64,000 nt of DNA from Aquimarina megaterium XH134. Its GTDB lineage: Bacteria; Bacteroidota; Bacteroidia; Flavobacteriales; Flavobacteriaceae. The stretch covers positions 62,001 to 126,000 of the forward strand of contig NZ_JACB01000004.1 in the NCBI RefSeq assembly GCF_000520975.1, written 5' to 3'. Under the pieces are notes generated by a model. It did no database searches, had not been told where the DNA came from, and was given only the letters and a program-made list of their open reading frames with translations. Shown here one piece after another: positions 52,607 through 62,132 of the stretch. The position numbers were made by a program, and so were the translations under genes. Numbering within the stretch: position 1 is the first letter of the stretch; each line of letters begins with the position of its first letter.

Positions 52607-54585
52607 TGCGACACCTCTTATTATTACTTACCACTGTTTTATTTTCTACAACGCTTTTTTCACAAACACTGGATCCTATTAAGTGGAAAGCTACTATAGA
52701 GAAGGAAACTGATGATACTTTTGTTTTATACTTTGAGGCGACTCTTGATGAAGGGTGGCATTTATATTCTCAAAATGAAGCAGATAGCGATGAGATAGCT
52801 CCAACACCAACAGAGTTTACTTATAATAATACTCCAGAGAGTTATGCACTTATTGGAGAAACGATAGAACCTAAAGGTATCGAGAAGTTTGATAATATCT
52901 TCGAGATGGATGTGAAGTATTTTGAAGATAAAGTGACTTTTTCTCAAAAAATCAAGCGTATAGACAAGACACTGCAGCAAATTAAAGCAGAAGTATTTTT
53001 TTCGGTTTGCGATGATGAGAAATGTCTGGCTCCAGAGGTTGTAGAATTTGACATCAATCTTTCTGGAGAAGCAATCGAAAATAAAGGAGATCTGGCTAGT
53101 ATTACAGCAGAGGACCAAAAAAAGTCTGAAGCATTATATATTGATATAAAAGGTAAAGATGTTTTTCCTTCAGAACAAGTAGAGGAGAAAAGTTATTTTA
53201 ATATTTTCCTTTTAGGGTTTTTGGGAGGATTAATTGCCTTATTAACACCTTGTGTATTTCCTATGATACCTCTTACGGTTTCTTTTTTTACCAAAGGAGC
53301 CAAGGATCGTAAAAAAGGATTATTTAATGCTATTTTGTATGGTTTTTTTATATTCATTATTTATATTTTATTAAGTCTTCCTTTTCATTTGTTAGACTCA
53401 TTAGATCCAGAGATATTGAATAATATTTCGACAAATGTGACGCTTAATATTGTCTTCTTTGTCATTTTTATTGTATTTGCAATATCCTTTTTTGGTTATT
53501 TCGAAATTACCTTACCAGCTTCCTGGAGTACCAAGCTTGATAGTAAAGCTACAAGTATTGGGGGAGTGATAGGTATATTCTTTATGGCATTAACACTAGC
53601 TCTGGTATCCTTCTCGTGTACAGGACCTATTTTGGGATCATTACTAGGAGGTTCTCTAAGTAGTGATGGGGGAGCGATGCAATTAAGTTTTGGTATGGGA
53701 GGCTTTGGATTAGCCTTAGCATTACCGTTTGCACTATTTGCGTTATTTCCTAATTGGTTAAATTCTTTACCAAAAAGTGGTGGATGGTTAAATGCTGTAA
53801 AAGTAGTCCTGGGCTTTATCGAACTGGCATTAGCATTTAAATTCCTTTCAAATGCAGATCTTGTTGAGCATTGGGGGATTTTAAAAAGAGAAATATTTAT
53901 AGGTATTTGGATAGTAATTGGCTTGGGTATGGTCTTATACCTTTTCGGAAAAATACGCTTTCCCCACGATAGCCCAATACAAAAATTAAGTAAAGGAAGA
54001 AAAACTCTGGGTATTATTACCTTGGCGTTTGTTATTTATTTGGTTCCTGGGCTTACGAATACCGCTTATGCGAATCTAAAATTGCTAAGTGGTTTTCCTC
54101 CACCATTATTTTATAGTATTTATGAAAAAGAAGCTCATGGACCTTTAGGACTTAATGCATATACCGATTTTGAAGCAGGAGTACAAGCTGCCAAAGCCCA
54201 AAACAAACCTATTATGCTTGATTTTACAGGTTGGGCTTGCGTGAATTGCCGTAAAATGGAAGAACAAGTATGGAGCCACCCAGAAATTATCGATATCCTT
54301 AAGAATAAGTACGTTTTAATCTCTTTGTATGTTGATGATCGAGAGAAGTTATCAGAAGATGATCAATTTAAATTCTTAAAACCTGATGGAAGAATTAAAT
54401 CTATTAGGACAGTAGGAGATAAATGGGCAACATTTCAGACTTTAAACTTCAAAAATAATTCACAACCTTATTATGCATTATTAGATGCAGATATGAATTT
54501 ACTCAACAAGACTACTGCTTATACTCCGGATACAAATGAATATCTTAAATGGTTACAGAAAGGCCTAAAGAATTTTACTAAATAA
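52606..54585 (+). CDS. dsbD: Thiol:disulfide interchange protein DsbD
   Basis: This 659-residue protein carries electrons from cytoplasmic thioredoxin to periplasmic disulfide targets. It has a signal peptide (LLLTTVLFSTTLFSQ), an N-terminal DsbD-alpha immunoglobulin-like domain with the cysteine pair in CDDEKCLAP, eight central membrane spans with the conserved TPCVFPMIPLT and SFSCTGPI cysteines, and a C-terminal thioredoxin domain with WACVNCRKME. The layout is complete. Its ATG overlaps the tilS stop codon (TGATG), so expression is coupled. Confidence 0.95.
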   Translation: MRHLLLLLTTVLFSTTLFSQTLDPIKWKATIEKETDDTFVLYFEATLDEGWHLYSQNEADSDEIAPTPTEFTYNNTPESYALIGETIEPKGIEKFDNIFEMDVKYFEDKVTFSQKIKRIDKTLQQIKAEVFFSVCDDEKCLAPEVVEFDINLSGEAIENKGDLASITAEDQKKSEALYIDIKGKDVFPSEQVEEKSYFNIFLLGFLGGLIALLTPCVFPMIPLTVSFFTKGAKDRKKGLFNAILYGFFIFIIYILLSLPFHLLDSLDPEILNNISTNVTLNIVFFVIFIVFAISFFGYFEITLPASWSTKLDSKATSIGGVIGIFFMALTLALVSFSCTGPILGSLLGGSLSSDGGAMQLSFGMGGFGLALALPFALFALFPNWLNSLPKSGGWLNAVKVVLGFIELALAFKFLSNADLVEHWGILKREIFIGIWIVIGLGMVLYLFGKIRFPHDSPIQKLSKGRKTLGIITLAFVIYLVPGLTNTAYANLKLLSGFPPPLFYSIYEKEAHGPLGLNAYTDFEAGVQAAKAQNKPIMLDFTGWACVNCRKMEEQVWSHPEIIDILKNKYVLISLYVDDREKLSEDDQFKFLKPDGRIKSIRTVGDKWATFQTLNFKNNSQPYYALLDADMNLLNKTTAYTPDTNEYLKWLQKGLKNFTK

Positions 54586-54682
54586 TAACATAACTATATA
54601 AGAGTATAAGTTTTTATTATGATGTTGTTGTAAGTACATAGAGAATTTTCGACTTTACTAGTGCAAACTGTAATAAAGTTGA

Positions 54683-55330
54683 ATGATACCTATTGAAAAA
54701 ATAGAACTTTCTCAATGTTTCCCTTTTATTGAAGAAGCGTTAAAAAATGAAATTATTTCTTTCGGGAAATTTAAAAATATCCCAAAAGGTGAATATGTAG
54801 TAAAACAAGGAGCTTATCTTAATTTCTTACCAATCATTATAGATGGTTTAATTAAAATGTATGCCGAAGAAGATGAGGTAGAATTTCTTTTATATTATAT
54901 ACATCCTAACCAATGTTGTATACTTAGTTTTAATCACTTATTTAGTCAGGAAGCAGTCCGTTTTTCAGCAAAAACTGAAGAGGATACCAAAGTATTGTGT
55001 TTGCCTATTGATAAAGTAAAAGAATGGTTTGTTAAGTATCCATCTTTTACACGAATTATATTGAAGGATTTTCAACGAAATTATGAAGACCTTCTAAATA
55101 CAACAAAACAAGTGGTTTGTTATAAAATTGAAGATAGACTAGTTAATTTTCTTAACAAAAAAGCGAAGCTTCAAAATTGTAATATGATCCAAATGTCTCA
55201 TAAAGAAATAGCATCGGACTTAGGAACCTCTAGAGAAGTTGTTTCCAGAATAACCAAAAAATTACAAGCTTCAAACTTATTAATTCAACATAAACGACAT
55301 ATAGAACTGCTACAAGGTTATCCGTCCTGA
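54683..55330 (+). CDS. Crp/Fnr family transcriptional regulator (second copy in window)
   Basis: This 215-residue protein has an N-terminal cNMP-binding-like roll (GKFKNIPKGEYVVKQGAYLNFLPIIIDGLIKMYAEEDEVEFLLYYIHPNQCC) and a C-terminal winged helix (MSHKEIASDLGTSREVVSRITKKLQASNLLIQHKRHIELL). Unlike the copy at 22780, it has the HTH form of Bacteroidota FNR-like regulators with a cysteine-containing start (C10) and the CC pair at 79-80, but no four-cysteine set for an Fe-S cluster. The signal is unknown. It is monocistronic with a terminator after it. Confidence 0.87.
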   Translation: MIPIEKIELSQCFPFIEEALKNEIISFGKFKNIPKGEYVVKQGAYLNFLPIIIDGLIKMYAEEDEVEFLLYYIHPNQCCILSFNHLFSQEAVRFSAKTEEDTKVLCLPIDKVKEWFVKYPSFTRIILKDFQRNYEDLLNTTKQVVCYKIEDRLVNFLNKKAKLQNCNMIQMSHKEIASDLGTSREVVSRITKKLQASNLLIQHKRHIELLQGYPS

Positions 55331-55351
55331 AATTACCCCATAAAATTGATG

Positions 55352-55378
55352 AAAAGGTGTCTGAAAAGGCACCTTTTT
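55352..55378 (+). terminator. Terminator of the Crp/Fnr gene
   Basis: The 8 bp arms AAAAGGTG (55352-55359) and its complement (55370-55377) close a 10-base loop, with the last arm running into five T. It lies 22 bp after the stop codon. Confidence 0.7.
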
Positions 55379-55480
55379 ATGTTAGAATACTACAGGTTTT
55401 TTAACTTTTTATTGAAAAAATGCTTTGTTAAATAGGGATATAACACTTTTTTAACAGTAAACAGTAACTTTTGTCACCGT

Positions 55481-55508
55481 TTGTGAGCATTCTGCCCTCT
55501 TAAATTTG
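55481..55508 (+). promoter_or_regulatory. Candidate promoter of the LTD/spondin lipoprotein gene
   Basis: TTG (55481-55483), a 17-base spacer and a perfect -7 box TAAATTTG (55501-55508), ending 34 bp before the ATG. The spacer is slightly shorter than the usual 19. Confidence 0.5.
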
Positions 55509-55542
55509 ATCAAAAATTGAGGAACAGAAAAATTCACAAATT

Positions 55543-57873
55543 ATGAAAAAAACGTTATTTTATGTATTCTTAGGACTATCCATCTTTACTTCTTGTAGCG
55601 ATGATGATGATACAGGAACACCCCCAGGAGAACCTGATGAGGTTGTAAACCAAGTGGTATTTAATGAAATCAAATTTCAAGGAACAGACTTGGTAGAAAT
55701 TTTTAACAAAGGAAACCAAGAAGCAGACCTTAGTAATTATTGGTTATGTTTAGGACCAGGAACATACCAACGTATAGGAAGCTTAACACCAGAAAGCGGT
55801 AGTGTTGTTATTCCGGCTGGGGGGTATTTGGTATTATCATACGATCTTCCTGATGCATCAGGAGGACTAGGTCTTTATTCTACAGATTCTTTTGCAAGCT
55901 CAGATGCTATAGTAGATTTTGTGCAATGGGGAGCAGGAGGAAGTCCTAGAGAAAATGTTGCCGTAGCAGCAGAGATATGGACTGCAAATGATTTTATACC
56001 TACCATAGGCAATCCTGATAACAGTATTGTTTTTGATGGTGAAGGCAACGGATCAGCAAATTGGGCAGAAACTACCTCTGTTACTTTTGGAGAAGAAAAT
56101 GTATTGATGATGCCTAATAACAATGTGCGTTCTATAGTAATTAATGAAGTGAATTATGGAGAAGATAACCTAATAGAACTATATAATAACGGAACTGTAA
56201 ATGTTGATCTTAATCCATATTGGTTATGTTTAGGACCGGGAAGATATCTTCAAATCCAAAACGCATCAATAACAAGTGGTAATAACAATCTGGCACCAGG
56301 AGAGTTTTTGGTTGTTAATTGGAGTGAACTAGGAGATAGCGAAGGATTAGGACTATATTCTAATAATTCTTTTACAAATTCAGAGTCAATTATAGACTTT
56401 GTACAATGGGGAGCAGGAGGAAGTCCTAGAGAAAATGTAGCCGTAGCAGCCGGAATATGGACTGCTGGTGATTTTGTGCCACAAGTAGTATTACCAAGTT
56501 ATAGTATTGCTTTTGATGGAGAAGGAAATGCATCTACAGATTGGTCAGAGGCAGTGAATACTACTTTTGGTAATGCTAATGATACACAAAGCAATACAAC
56601 TTCATTTAATATCACGATTACAAATAAAATCAATTATCTGGCAACAAAGGTTTTTAATACTCCAGATGGTGCAGCAGGACCGGGACCCGTTACAACAATA
56701 AATGGTAGTTATTCTATTCAATTTAAAGCGGTTCCGGGAGCAAAATTAAACTTTGCAACAATGTCTGCAGCGACCAATGATTGGTTTTTTGCGCCAAAAA
56801 TGGTTGGGATAGACCTCTTTGATGCCAGCAAAAACCCAATTACAGGAGATATAAGCTCTCAAATTTATCTATGGGATGCTGGTACAGAAGAGGAAGATCC
56901 TGCAACCATAGCAACAGTTCCGAATGGTGCAACAGCGGGTACTCCAGATGATGACAATACAGTAAGGTTGGTAACAGATGATGTAACCAGTTATTTAAGA
57001 ACAGAATTAACATATGATGCAGGAACAAAATATTTTACATTAAAACTTACCAATCTTGTGGGGGCACTTGGGGCTACACCAATCGTGTTAACACCGGGGT
57101 TAGTAGTACTGCATGCTCAGAATGCGCCTCTATTTACTGTAGGAGAACCGGATAGAGGATTTGGATTAAAGGAGATCGCTGAAGCAGGACAACCAGGTAC
57201 TTTAAATGATTGGTTTAACGAGACCGGATCTCAGGGAGCTCCATTACGATTATCATCAACGATAAGTGTATTCTCTCCGGGCATTGTCTATGCTTTTAAT
57301 ACCAATAGTGATCCTTGGTTTACACAAGGGGAATCAGCAAGAGCAGCTAGTGGAGTAGAACAAATTGCAGAAGATGGTAATAATCAGATGGCTTACGAAT
57401 ACCTTAAAGGATTAGGAGTGCCAACAGCCAAAAGCACACAAACAGCTCCTGTTGGACCAGGAGAATCTTTAACTTTTACAATTCAGGTTCCTAATGGACA
57501 AGGTTATAAATTAGGTTTCGGGACGATGTTGGTACAGACAAACGATTGGTTTATAAGTTATAATAATAATGGTGTGGCTTTATTTAATGCAAGTGGTACT
57601 CCAACATCAGGAATTTCAAATAGTCAACAAACGTATCTCTTTGATGCAGGAACAGAAGAGGATGAAGATGTAGGTTTTGGAATGTTTCAGGCTCCAAGAC
57701 AAGGCCCGGCTAATACAGGAGCTGCAGATGATAATACGGCAATTCGAAGAGTATCTTCATTAGATGATGTGCAATTTGGAAAAGGAACTATTAATAGTGC
57801 ACCGGGAGTAACCTGGTTTGGAGACCCAAGAGGAGGGTATAACCTGATAGAAGTTAACATACAACCGCAATAG
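55543..57873 (+). CDS. Lipoprotein with duplicated lamin-tail and spondin domains
   Basis: This 776-residue surface lipoprotein has lipobox FTSC followed by a run of acidic residues, a typical Bacteroidota surface-export signal. It then has two tandem lamin-tail (LTD) domains (about 36-165 and 196-325), each with LVEIFNKG/LIELYNNG and YWLCLGPG motifs. Two spondin-like domains follow (about 350-530 and 560-770), each containing ATNDWFFAP/QTNDWFISY and YLWDAGTEEE/YLFDAGTEED. The protein is thus duplicated pairwise. Repeat copies share 35 identical bases (55924-55958 and 56404-56438), exactly 480 bp apart. Function is unknown, but adhesion or matrix binding is likely. Confidence 0.87.
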   Translation: MKKTLFYVFLGLSIFTSCSDDDDTGTPPGEPDEVVNQVVFNEIKFQGTDLVEIFNKGNQEADLSNYWLCLGPGTYQRIGSLTPESGSVVIPAGGYLVLSYDLPDASGGLGLYSTDSFASSDAIVDFVQWGAGGSPRENVAVAAEIWTANDFIPTIGNPDNSIVFDGEGNGSANWAETTSVTFGEENVLMMPNNNVRSIVINEVNYGEDNLIELYNNGTVNVDLNPYWLCLGPGRYLQIQNASITSGNNNLAPGEFLVVNWSELGDSEGLGLYSNNSFTNSESIIDFVQWGAGGSPRENVAVAAGIWTAGDFVPQVVLPSYSIAFDGEGNASTDWSEAVNTTFGNANDTQSNTTSFNITITNKINYLATKVFNTPDGAAGPGPVTTINGSYSIQFKAVPGAKLNFATMSAATNDWFFAPKMVGIDLFDASKNPITGDISSQIYLWDAGTEEEDPATIATVPNGATAGTPDDDNTVRLVTDDVTSYLRTELTYDAGTKYFTLKLTNLVGALGATPIVLTPGLVVLHAQNAPLFTVGEPDRGFGLKEIAEAGQPGTLNDWFNETGSQGAPLRLSSTISVFSPGIVYAFNTNSDPWFTQGESARAASGVEQIAEDGNNQMAYEYLKGLGVPTAKSTQTAPVGPGESLTFTIQVPNGQGYKLGFGTMLVQTNDWFISYNNNGVALFNASGTPTSGISNSQQTYLFDAGTEEDEDVGFGMFQAPRQGPANTGAADDNTAIRRVSSLDDVQFGKGTINSAPGVTWFGDPRGGYNLIEVNIQPQ
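55924..56438 (+). repeat. In-gene DNA repeat in the lamin-tail domains
   Basis: The 35 bases at 55924-55958 recur at 56404-56438, with further similarity on both sides, exactly 160 codons apart. Such near-identity at DNA level within otherwise diverged domains suggests recent duplication or local gene conversion. Confidence 0.7.
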
Positions 57874-57931
57874 AGTGACTAAGAACAAATAAAAAGATCT
57901 TATATGGGGATATAGATCGTTCTTAGATTTT

Positions 57932-57969
57932 AAAAACCTTTGGCGATAATGTCAAAGGTTTTTCTTTTG
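57932..57969 (+). terminator. Terminator of the LTD/spondin lipoprotein gene
   Basis: Perfect 11 bp arms AAAAACCTTTG (57932-57942) and complement (57953-57963) with a 10-base loop, ending in a T-rich stretch. A second, looser inverted repeat (CTAAGAAC at 57879 and GTTCTTAG at 57919) precedes it. Confidence 0.75.
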
Positions 57970-58069
57970 TTTCGCTTTATCATACCTAGTAAGTTGTTAA
58001 AATCTCCTTAAAACTATCTTGCTGGCAGTACCATTTTTTTATCTTCAGCAATAAACTAAACTAAAACCA

Positions 58070-59926
58070 ATGCGATCAGTCAGATTTATTCTTTTAAGAA
58101 GCATAGTACTTCTTTACACAAGTATTATGTTCTCACAGGAAGCAGATTCCTATAATGTAAAAGAACACTATACAAAACAAGAAGTTGATATTGTGATGAG
58201 AGATGGTGTTAAACTTCACACTACCATTTATACACCAAAGGATACTTCAAAAAAATACCCAATTTTAATGCATCGAACTCCGTATAGTTCAAGACCATAC
58301 GGTAAAGATGAATTTAAATCTAAAATAGGTCCAAATGAATTTTTAATGAAAGAAGGCAATATTGTTGTTTATCAAGATGTACGTGGACGTTGGATGAGCG
58401 AAGGAGTTTATGATAATATGAGAGCCTATATTCCTGGTAAAAAAGGAAAACAATTTGATGAAGCCAGTGATACCTATGATACCATAGATTGGTTGGTGAA
58501 GAATGTACCGAATACCAATAAAAAAGTAGGAATATGGGGAATCTCATATCCTGGTTTCTATGCAACGTATTCTTTATTAGATGCACACCCAGCTTTAAAA
58601 GCAGTATCGCCACAAGCATGTATTGGGGATTTCTTTTTTGATGATTTTCATCATAATGGCGCCTATCTGTTAAGCTATTGGAGAGCTACAGCAGTTTTTG
58701 GGTATGAAAAAACTAAACCAACAACAGAGAGTTGGTATACTTTTCCCGACCTGAAAAGTAAAGATCAATATCAATTCTTTCTGGATGCTGGACCTTTAAG
58801 CACTTTAGATCAGTATTATAAAGAAGATAATGTATTTTGGACACAATTAAAAGAACACCCGAATTATGATGAATTCTGGCAAAAAAGAGGGATAATTCAA
58901 CACTTAAAAAACCAAACGATCAAACCGGCAGTAATGACTGTAGGAGGTTTGTTTGATGCCGAAGATTTATATGGTCCTTTTGAGACCTATGAAAATATCG
59001 AAAAGAAAAGTGATAATTATAATATTATGGTATTTGGGCCATGGAGTCATGGGGATTGGGCAAGAACCAAAAAGCGCCAAGCTATTGGTAATGTATATTT
59101 TGGAGATGACCTTTCTTTAAATTTTCAAAAAAATGTAGAAACTACCTTTTTTAATCATTTCTTAAAAGGAGATGCCGATGGAAAAACCGGGTTACCAGAA
59201 GTTCAAATTTTTGATACCGGAAAAAAAGAGTGGAATTCTTATGAAAGTTGGCCACCTGCAAATGTAGAAAAAAAGACATTCTACCTTTCTGCCAATGATG
59301 AGTTGTCTGGTAAAAGTGGAGCCGGGGTTTCAGAATTTATAAGTGACCCCAAAAAACCAGTTCCATATTCCGAAGATGTTAAAATGGTATTTACACCAAG
59401 AAAATATATGACAGATGATCAACGATTTGCAGCGCGTCGTCCCGATGTGTTAGTTTTCGAAACCCCTGTTCTTACCGAGGACATGACGTTATCGGGAGAA
59501 GTATTAGCAAAGCTAAAAGTAGCTACGACAGGTACAGATGCAGACTGGGTAGTAAAATTGATAGATGTGTATCCTAATGATGCCAAAGATACCGAAGAAA
59601 CACAGGAATATTTAAAAATGGCTAATTATCATATGATGGTTCGTAGTGAAGTGATGAGAGGGCGTTTTCGAAATGATTTTAGTAAACCCGAACCTTTTGT
59701 TGCTAATCAAAAAACAGATGTAAATATTAAACTACAGGATATACATCATACGTTTAAAAAAGGGCATAAAATACAGGTTCAGGTGCAAAGTACCTGGTTT
59801 CCTTTAATCGATTTAAACCCACAAACTTATGTTCCTAATATCTTTAAGGCAGCTGCTTCTGATTATACCAAGCAAACGCATAAAGTATATCATGATTCTG
59901 CAATAGAAGTTATGATTTTAAAGTAA
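58070..59926 (+). CDS. CocE/NonD family alpha/beta hydrolase (X-Pro dipeptidyl-peptidase-like)
   Basis: This 618-residue secreted hydrolase of family S15 has a signal peptide (1-22, TSIMFSQ). The alpha/beta domain contains EVDIVMRDGVKLHTTIYTPKD, the VVYQDVRGRWMSEG strand and the catalytic-serine motif GIWGISYPGF (Ser in GxSYxG). A jelly-roll C-terminal domain (about 400-618) closes the family layout. Members cleave amides, cocaine-like esters or X-Pro peptides; the substrate is not evident. A 27 bp gap follows to the DUF885 gene, so both may lie in one transcript. Confidence 0.87.
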   Translation: MRSVRFILLRSIVLLYTSIMFSQEADSYNVKEHYTKQEVDIVMRDGVKLHTTIYTPKDTSKKYPILMHRTPYSSRPYGKDEFKSKIGPNEFLMKEGNIVVYQDVRGRWMSEGVYDNMRAYIPGKKGKQFDEASDTYDTIDWLVKNVPNTNKKVGIWGISYPGFYATYSLLDAHPALKAVSPQACIGDFFFDDFHHNGAYLLSYWRATAVFGYEKTKPTTESWYTFPDLKSKDQYQFFLDAGPLSTLDQYYKEDNVFWTQLKEHPNYDEFWQKRGIIQHLKNQTIKPAVMTVGGLFDAEDLYGPFETYENIEKKSDNYNIMVFGPWSHGDWARTKKRQAIGNVYFGDDLSLNFQKNVETTFFNHFLKGDADGKTGLPEVQIFDTGKKEWNSYESWPPANVEKKTFYLSANDELSGKSGAGVSEFISDPKKPVPYSEDVKMVFTPRKYMTDDQRFAARRPDVLVFETPVLTEDMTLSGEVLAKLKVATTGTDADWVVKLIDVYPNDAKDTEETQEYLKMANYHMMVRSEVMRGRFRNDFSKPEPFVANQKTDVNIKLQDIHHTFKKGHKIQVQVQSTWFPLIDLNPQTYVPNIFKAAASDYTKQTHKVYHDSAIEVMILK

Positions 59927-59953
59927 CCAATTAACCCTAATATAGATACTATC

Positions 59954-61825
59954 ATGACCAAAATAAAAATCAGTGTATTGCTATTTTCTTCTTTTCTGGC
60001 GTTAACCGGCTGTAAACAAGAAGTAAAAGCGCCAGAACAGGATACTGCTTCACAAGCAGAGATCATCGAAGAACAATCAAAAAAACTAAACGATTGGTTC
60101 GAAGCACAGTTTCAGCAAGAAATTGACAAATCACCAATGATGCAAACGTATTTAGGAATTAAAACAGATGATTATGGTAAATGGGATGATATTTCGTCTA
60201 AACAGGAAGCAGAAGATTTAGAAAGAGCAAAAGAACGCTTTGCCTATTTAAAAGACTCTGTAGATGTATCTCAATTAAATGATGCAACTGCTCTAAGCTA
60301 TAAATTGATGAAAAAAGATCTCGAAAATGAGATTGCAGACTTTCAATACAGGTTTTATGACTATCCTGTAAATCAAATGTTTGGAATGCAATCAAGAATT
60401 CCTGCTTTTCTTATCAATATGCATAAAATCAAGGACAAGAACGATGCAGAAGCTTATATTTCAAGATTAAATGGTGTCAATGAAATGTTTACCCAAGCGA
60501 TAGAAAATATAAAGATTAGAGAAAAGAATGGTATCCTTCCTCCTAAGTTTGTATTTGCCAAAGTTCTTGATGATAGTCGTAATATTATTGTAGGGCAACC
60601 ATTTGATAAATCTAATCAGGAAAGTACGTTATTAGCGGATTTCAAAAGTAAAATCTCGACACTTAAATTATCTGATGAAGAACAGAGCGAATTAGTGTCT
60701 AAAGCAGAAAAAGGACTCGTAGAAAGTGTAAAACCAGCGTATGATAATCTTATCACATTATTAGAAGGACAACAACAAAGAGCTACTACTGATGATGGCT
60801 GCTGGAAATTTCCTAAAGGAGCTGCGTTTTATGATAACGCACTACAACGTACGACTACTACTACGATGACAGCAGATCAGATTCATGAGCTTGGATTAAA
60901 AGAAGTGGCTCGTATTCATAATGAGATGCGGGATATTATGAAGCAAGTTAAATATGAAGGAACATTACAGGATTTTTTCAAGTATATGAAAGAAGATAAA
61001 AAGTTCTATTTTGCGAATACCGAAGAGGGAAAAGCAGCATACCTTAAACAAGCAGTTGGATTAATCGATACAATGAAATCCAAACTTGATGAACTTTTTA
61101 TTACCAAACCCAAAGCAGATATTATTGTAAAAGCAGTAGAGCCTTTTAGAGAAAAAAGTGCAGGAAAAGCCTTCTATCAAAGTGGAACTCCTGATGGCTC
61201 AAGACCAGGAACGTATTATGCCAATTTATATGATATGACAGCAATGCCAATCTACCAGATGGAGGCTTTGGCATATCACGAAGGTATCCCCGGGCATCAT
61301 ATGCAGAGATCTATTGCACAAGAATTACAGGACATCCCAAAATTTAGAAAATTTGGTGGGTATACAGCATATACAGAAGGTTGGGGATTGTATACCGAGC
61401 TGTTACCAAAAGAAATAGGAATGTATAGTGATCCGTATTCAGATTTTGGTAGACTCGCAATGGAACTTTGGAGAGCTTGTCGATTGGTAGTGGATACAGG
61501 AATTCATAGCAAAAAATGGAGTAGAGAAGAAGGAATTAAGTATTATGTAGATAATACTCCTAATGCAGAAAGTGATGCTGTAAAAATGGTAGAACGCCAT
61601 ATTGTTATGCCAAGCCAGGCTACAGCATATAAAATAGGAATGATTAAGATTCTTGAACTACGCGAAAATGCAAGAAAAACTCTTGGAGATGCATTTGATA
61701 TTAGAGAGTTTCATGATGTAGTATTAACTAATGGAGCTGTACCACTTACGATATTAGAAGAATTGATAGGAGAATGGGTAGCTAGTAAAAGTGCAGATAA
61801 GACCAAAGAAGAAGTAGGTTCTTAA
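59954..61825 (+). CDS. DUF885 family metallopeptidase-like lipoprotein
   Basis: This 623-residue lipoprotein has lipobox LTGC (C20). The DUF885 signature HEGIPGHHMQ (from H442) carries a zinc site with an HExxH-like variant, followed by LPKEIGMYSDPYSDFGRLAMELWRACRLVVDTG and the C-terminal IMPSQATAYKIGM. Family members act as carboxypeptidase-like metallopeptidases. It sits 27 bp after the S15-family hydrolase, so the two may cooperate in secreted peptide degradation. Confidence 0.88.
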   Translation: MTKIKISVLLFSSFLALTGCKQEVKAPEQDTASQAEIIEEQSKKLNDWFEAQFQQEIDKSPMMQTYLGIKTDDYGKWDDISSKQEAEDLERAKERFAYLKDSVDVSQLNDATALSYKLMKKDLENEIADFQYRFYDYPVNQMFGMQSRIPAFLINMHKIKDKNDAEAYISRLNGVNEMFTQAIENIKIREKNGILPPKFVFAKVLDDSRNIIVGQPFDKSNQESTLLADFKSKISTLKLSDEEQSELVSKAEKGLVESVKPAYDNLITLLEGQQQRATTDDGCWKFPKGAAFYDNALQRTTTTTMTADQIHELGLKEVARIHNEMRDIMKQVKYEGTLQDFFKYMKEDKKFYFANTEEGKAAYLKQAVGLIDTMKSKLDELFITKPKADIIVKAVEPFREKSAGKAFYQSGTPDGSRPGTYYANLYDMTAMPIYQMEALAYHEGIPGHHMQRSIAQELQDIPKFRKFGGYTAYTEGWGLYTELLPKEIGMYSDPYSDFGRLAMELWRACRLVVDTGIHSKKWSREEGIKYYVDNTPNAESDAVKMVERHIVMPSQATAYKIGMIKILELRENARKTLGDAFDIREFHDVVLTNGAVPLTILEELIGEWVASKSADKTKEEVGS

Positions 61826-61862
61826 TACTTTAACCCATTGCGCATTTTGATGTTAATGGTAT

Positions 61863-61955
61863 AAAAAGCGTCAATTCGAGTGGTTTTTCGGAATGAAATG
61901 GAGAAAAACTGCACTTCGACAAGCTCAGCAGGACTATCGAGAATAGCTTTTTTAA
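61863..61955 (+). repeat. Dispersed repeat copy A
   Basis: The sequence begins AAAAAGCGTCAA, contains a GTGGTTTTTCGGAATGAAAT stretch and ends ACTTCGACAAGCTCAGCAG plus a short tail. A related copy in the same orientation occurs at 63048-63120 (copy B) and an inverted one at 63157-63219 (copy C). It is probably a REP/MITE-like element of this genome. Confidence 0.55.
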
Positions 61956-61957
61956 TC

Positions 61958-61995
61958 AGACCTCACAGGTTTTTAAAACCTGTGAGGTCTTTTTA
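61958..61995 (+). terminator. Strong palindromic terminator after the DUF885 gene
   Basis: Perfect arms of about 16 bp (AGACCTCACAGGTTTT and complement, 61958-61973 and 61975-61990) run straight into T. I recall the same palindrome as a recurrent intergenic element in other Flavobacteriia, so it may double as a repeat. Confidence 0.8.
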
Positions 61996-62106
61996 GTTTA
62001 TTGTTTTCGGGCTTAGATAACAGAATGTACATATCAAGAAATCATAGAATTTTCAAATTGTGAATATCTATTATGCGCATTCGTGGTTAGCGTTTTTTTA
62101 AAAATA

Positions 62107-62114
62107 TATATTTG
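62107..62114 (+). promoter_or_regulatory. -7 box of the DUF4494 gene
   Basis: TATATTTG matches TAnnTTTG 18 bp before the ATG. The expected TTG is not found at 17-23 bases, so the call is weak. Confidence 0.35.
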
Positions 62115-62132
62115 CCATCCTAAAAAAAAGAT

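Larger units (their letters stand above)
61826..62132. other. Intergenic region with repeats
   Basis: This 307 bp gap has no supported gene. It contains a dispersed repeat copy at 61863-61955, a strong palindromic terminator at 61958-61995, and, before the DUF4494 gene, a -7 box TATATTTG (62107-62114) without a TTG at proper spacing. Confidence 0.5.
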
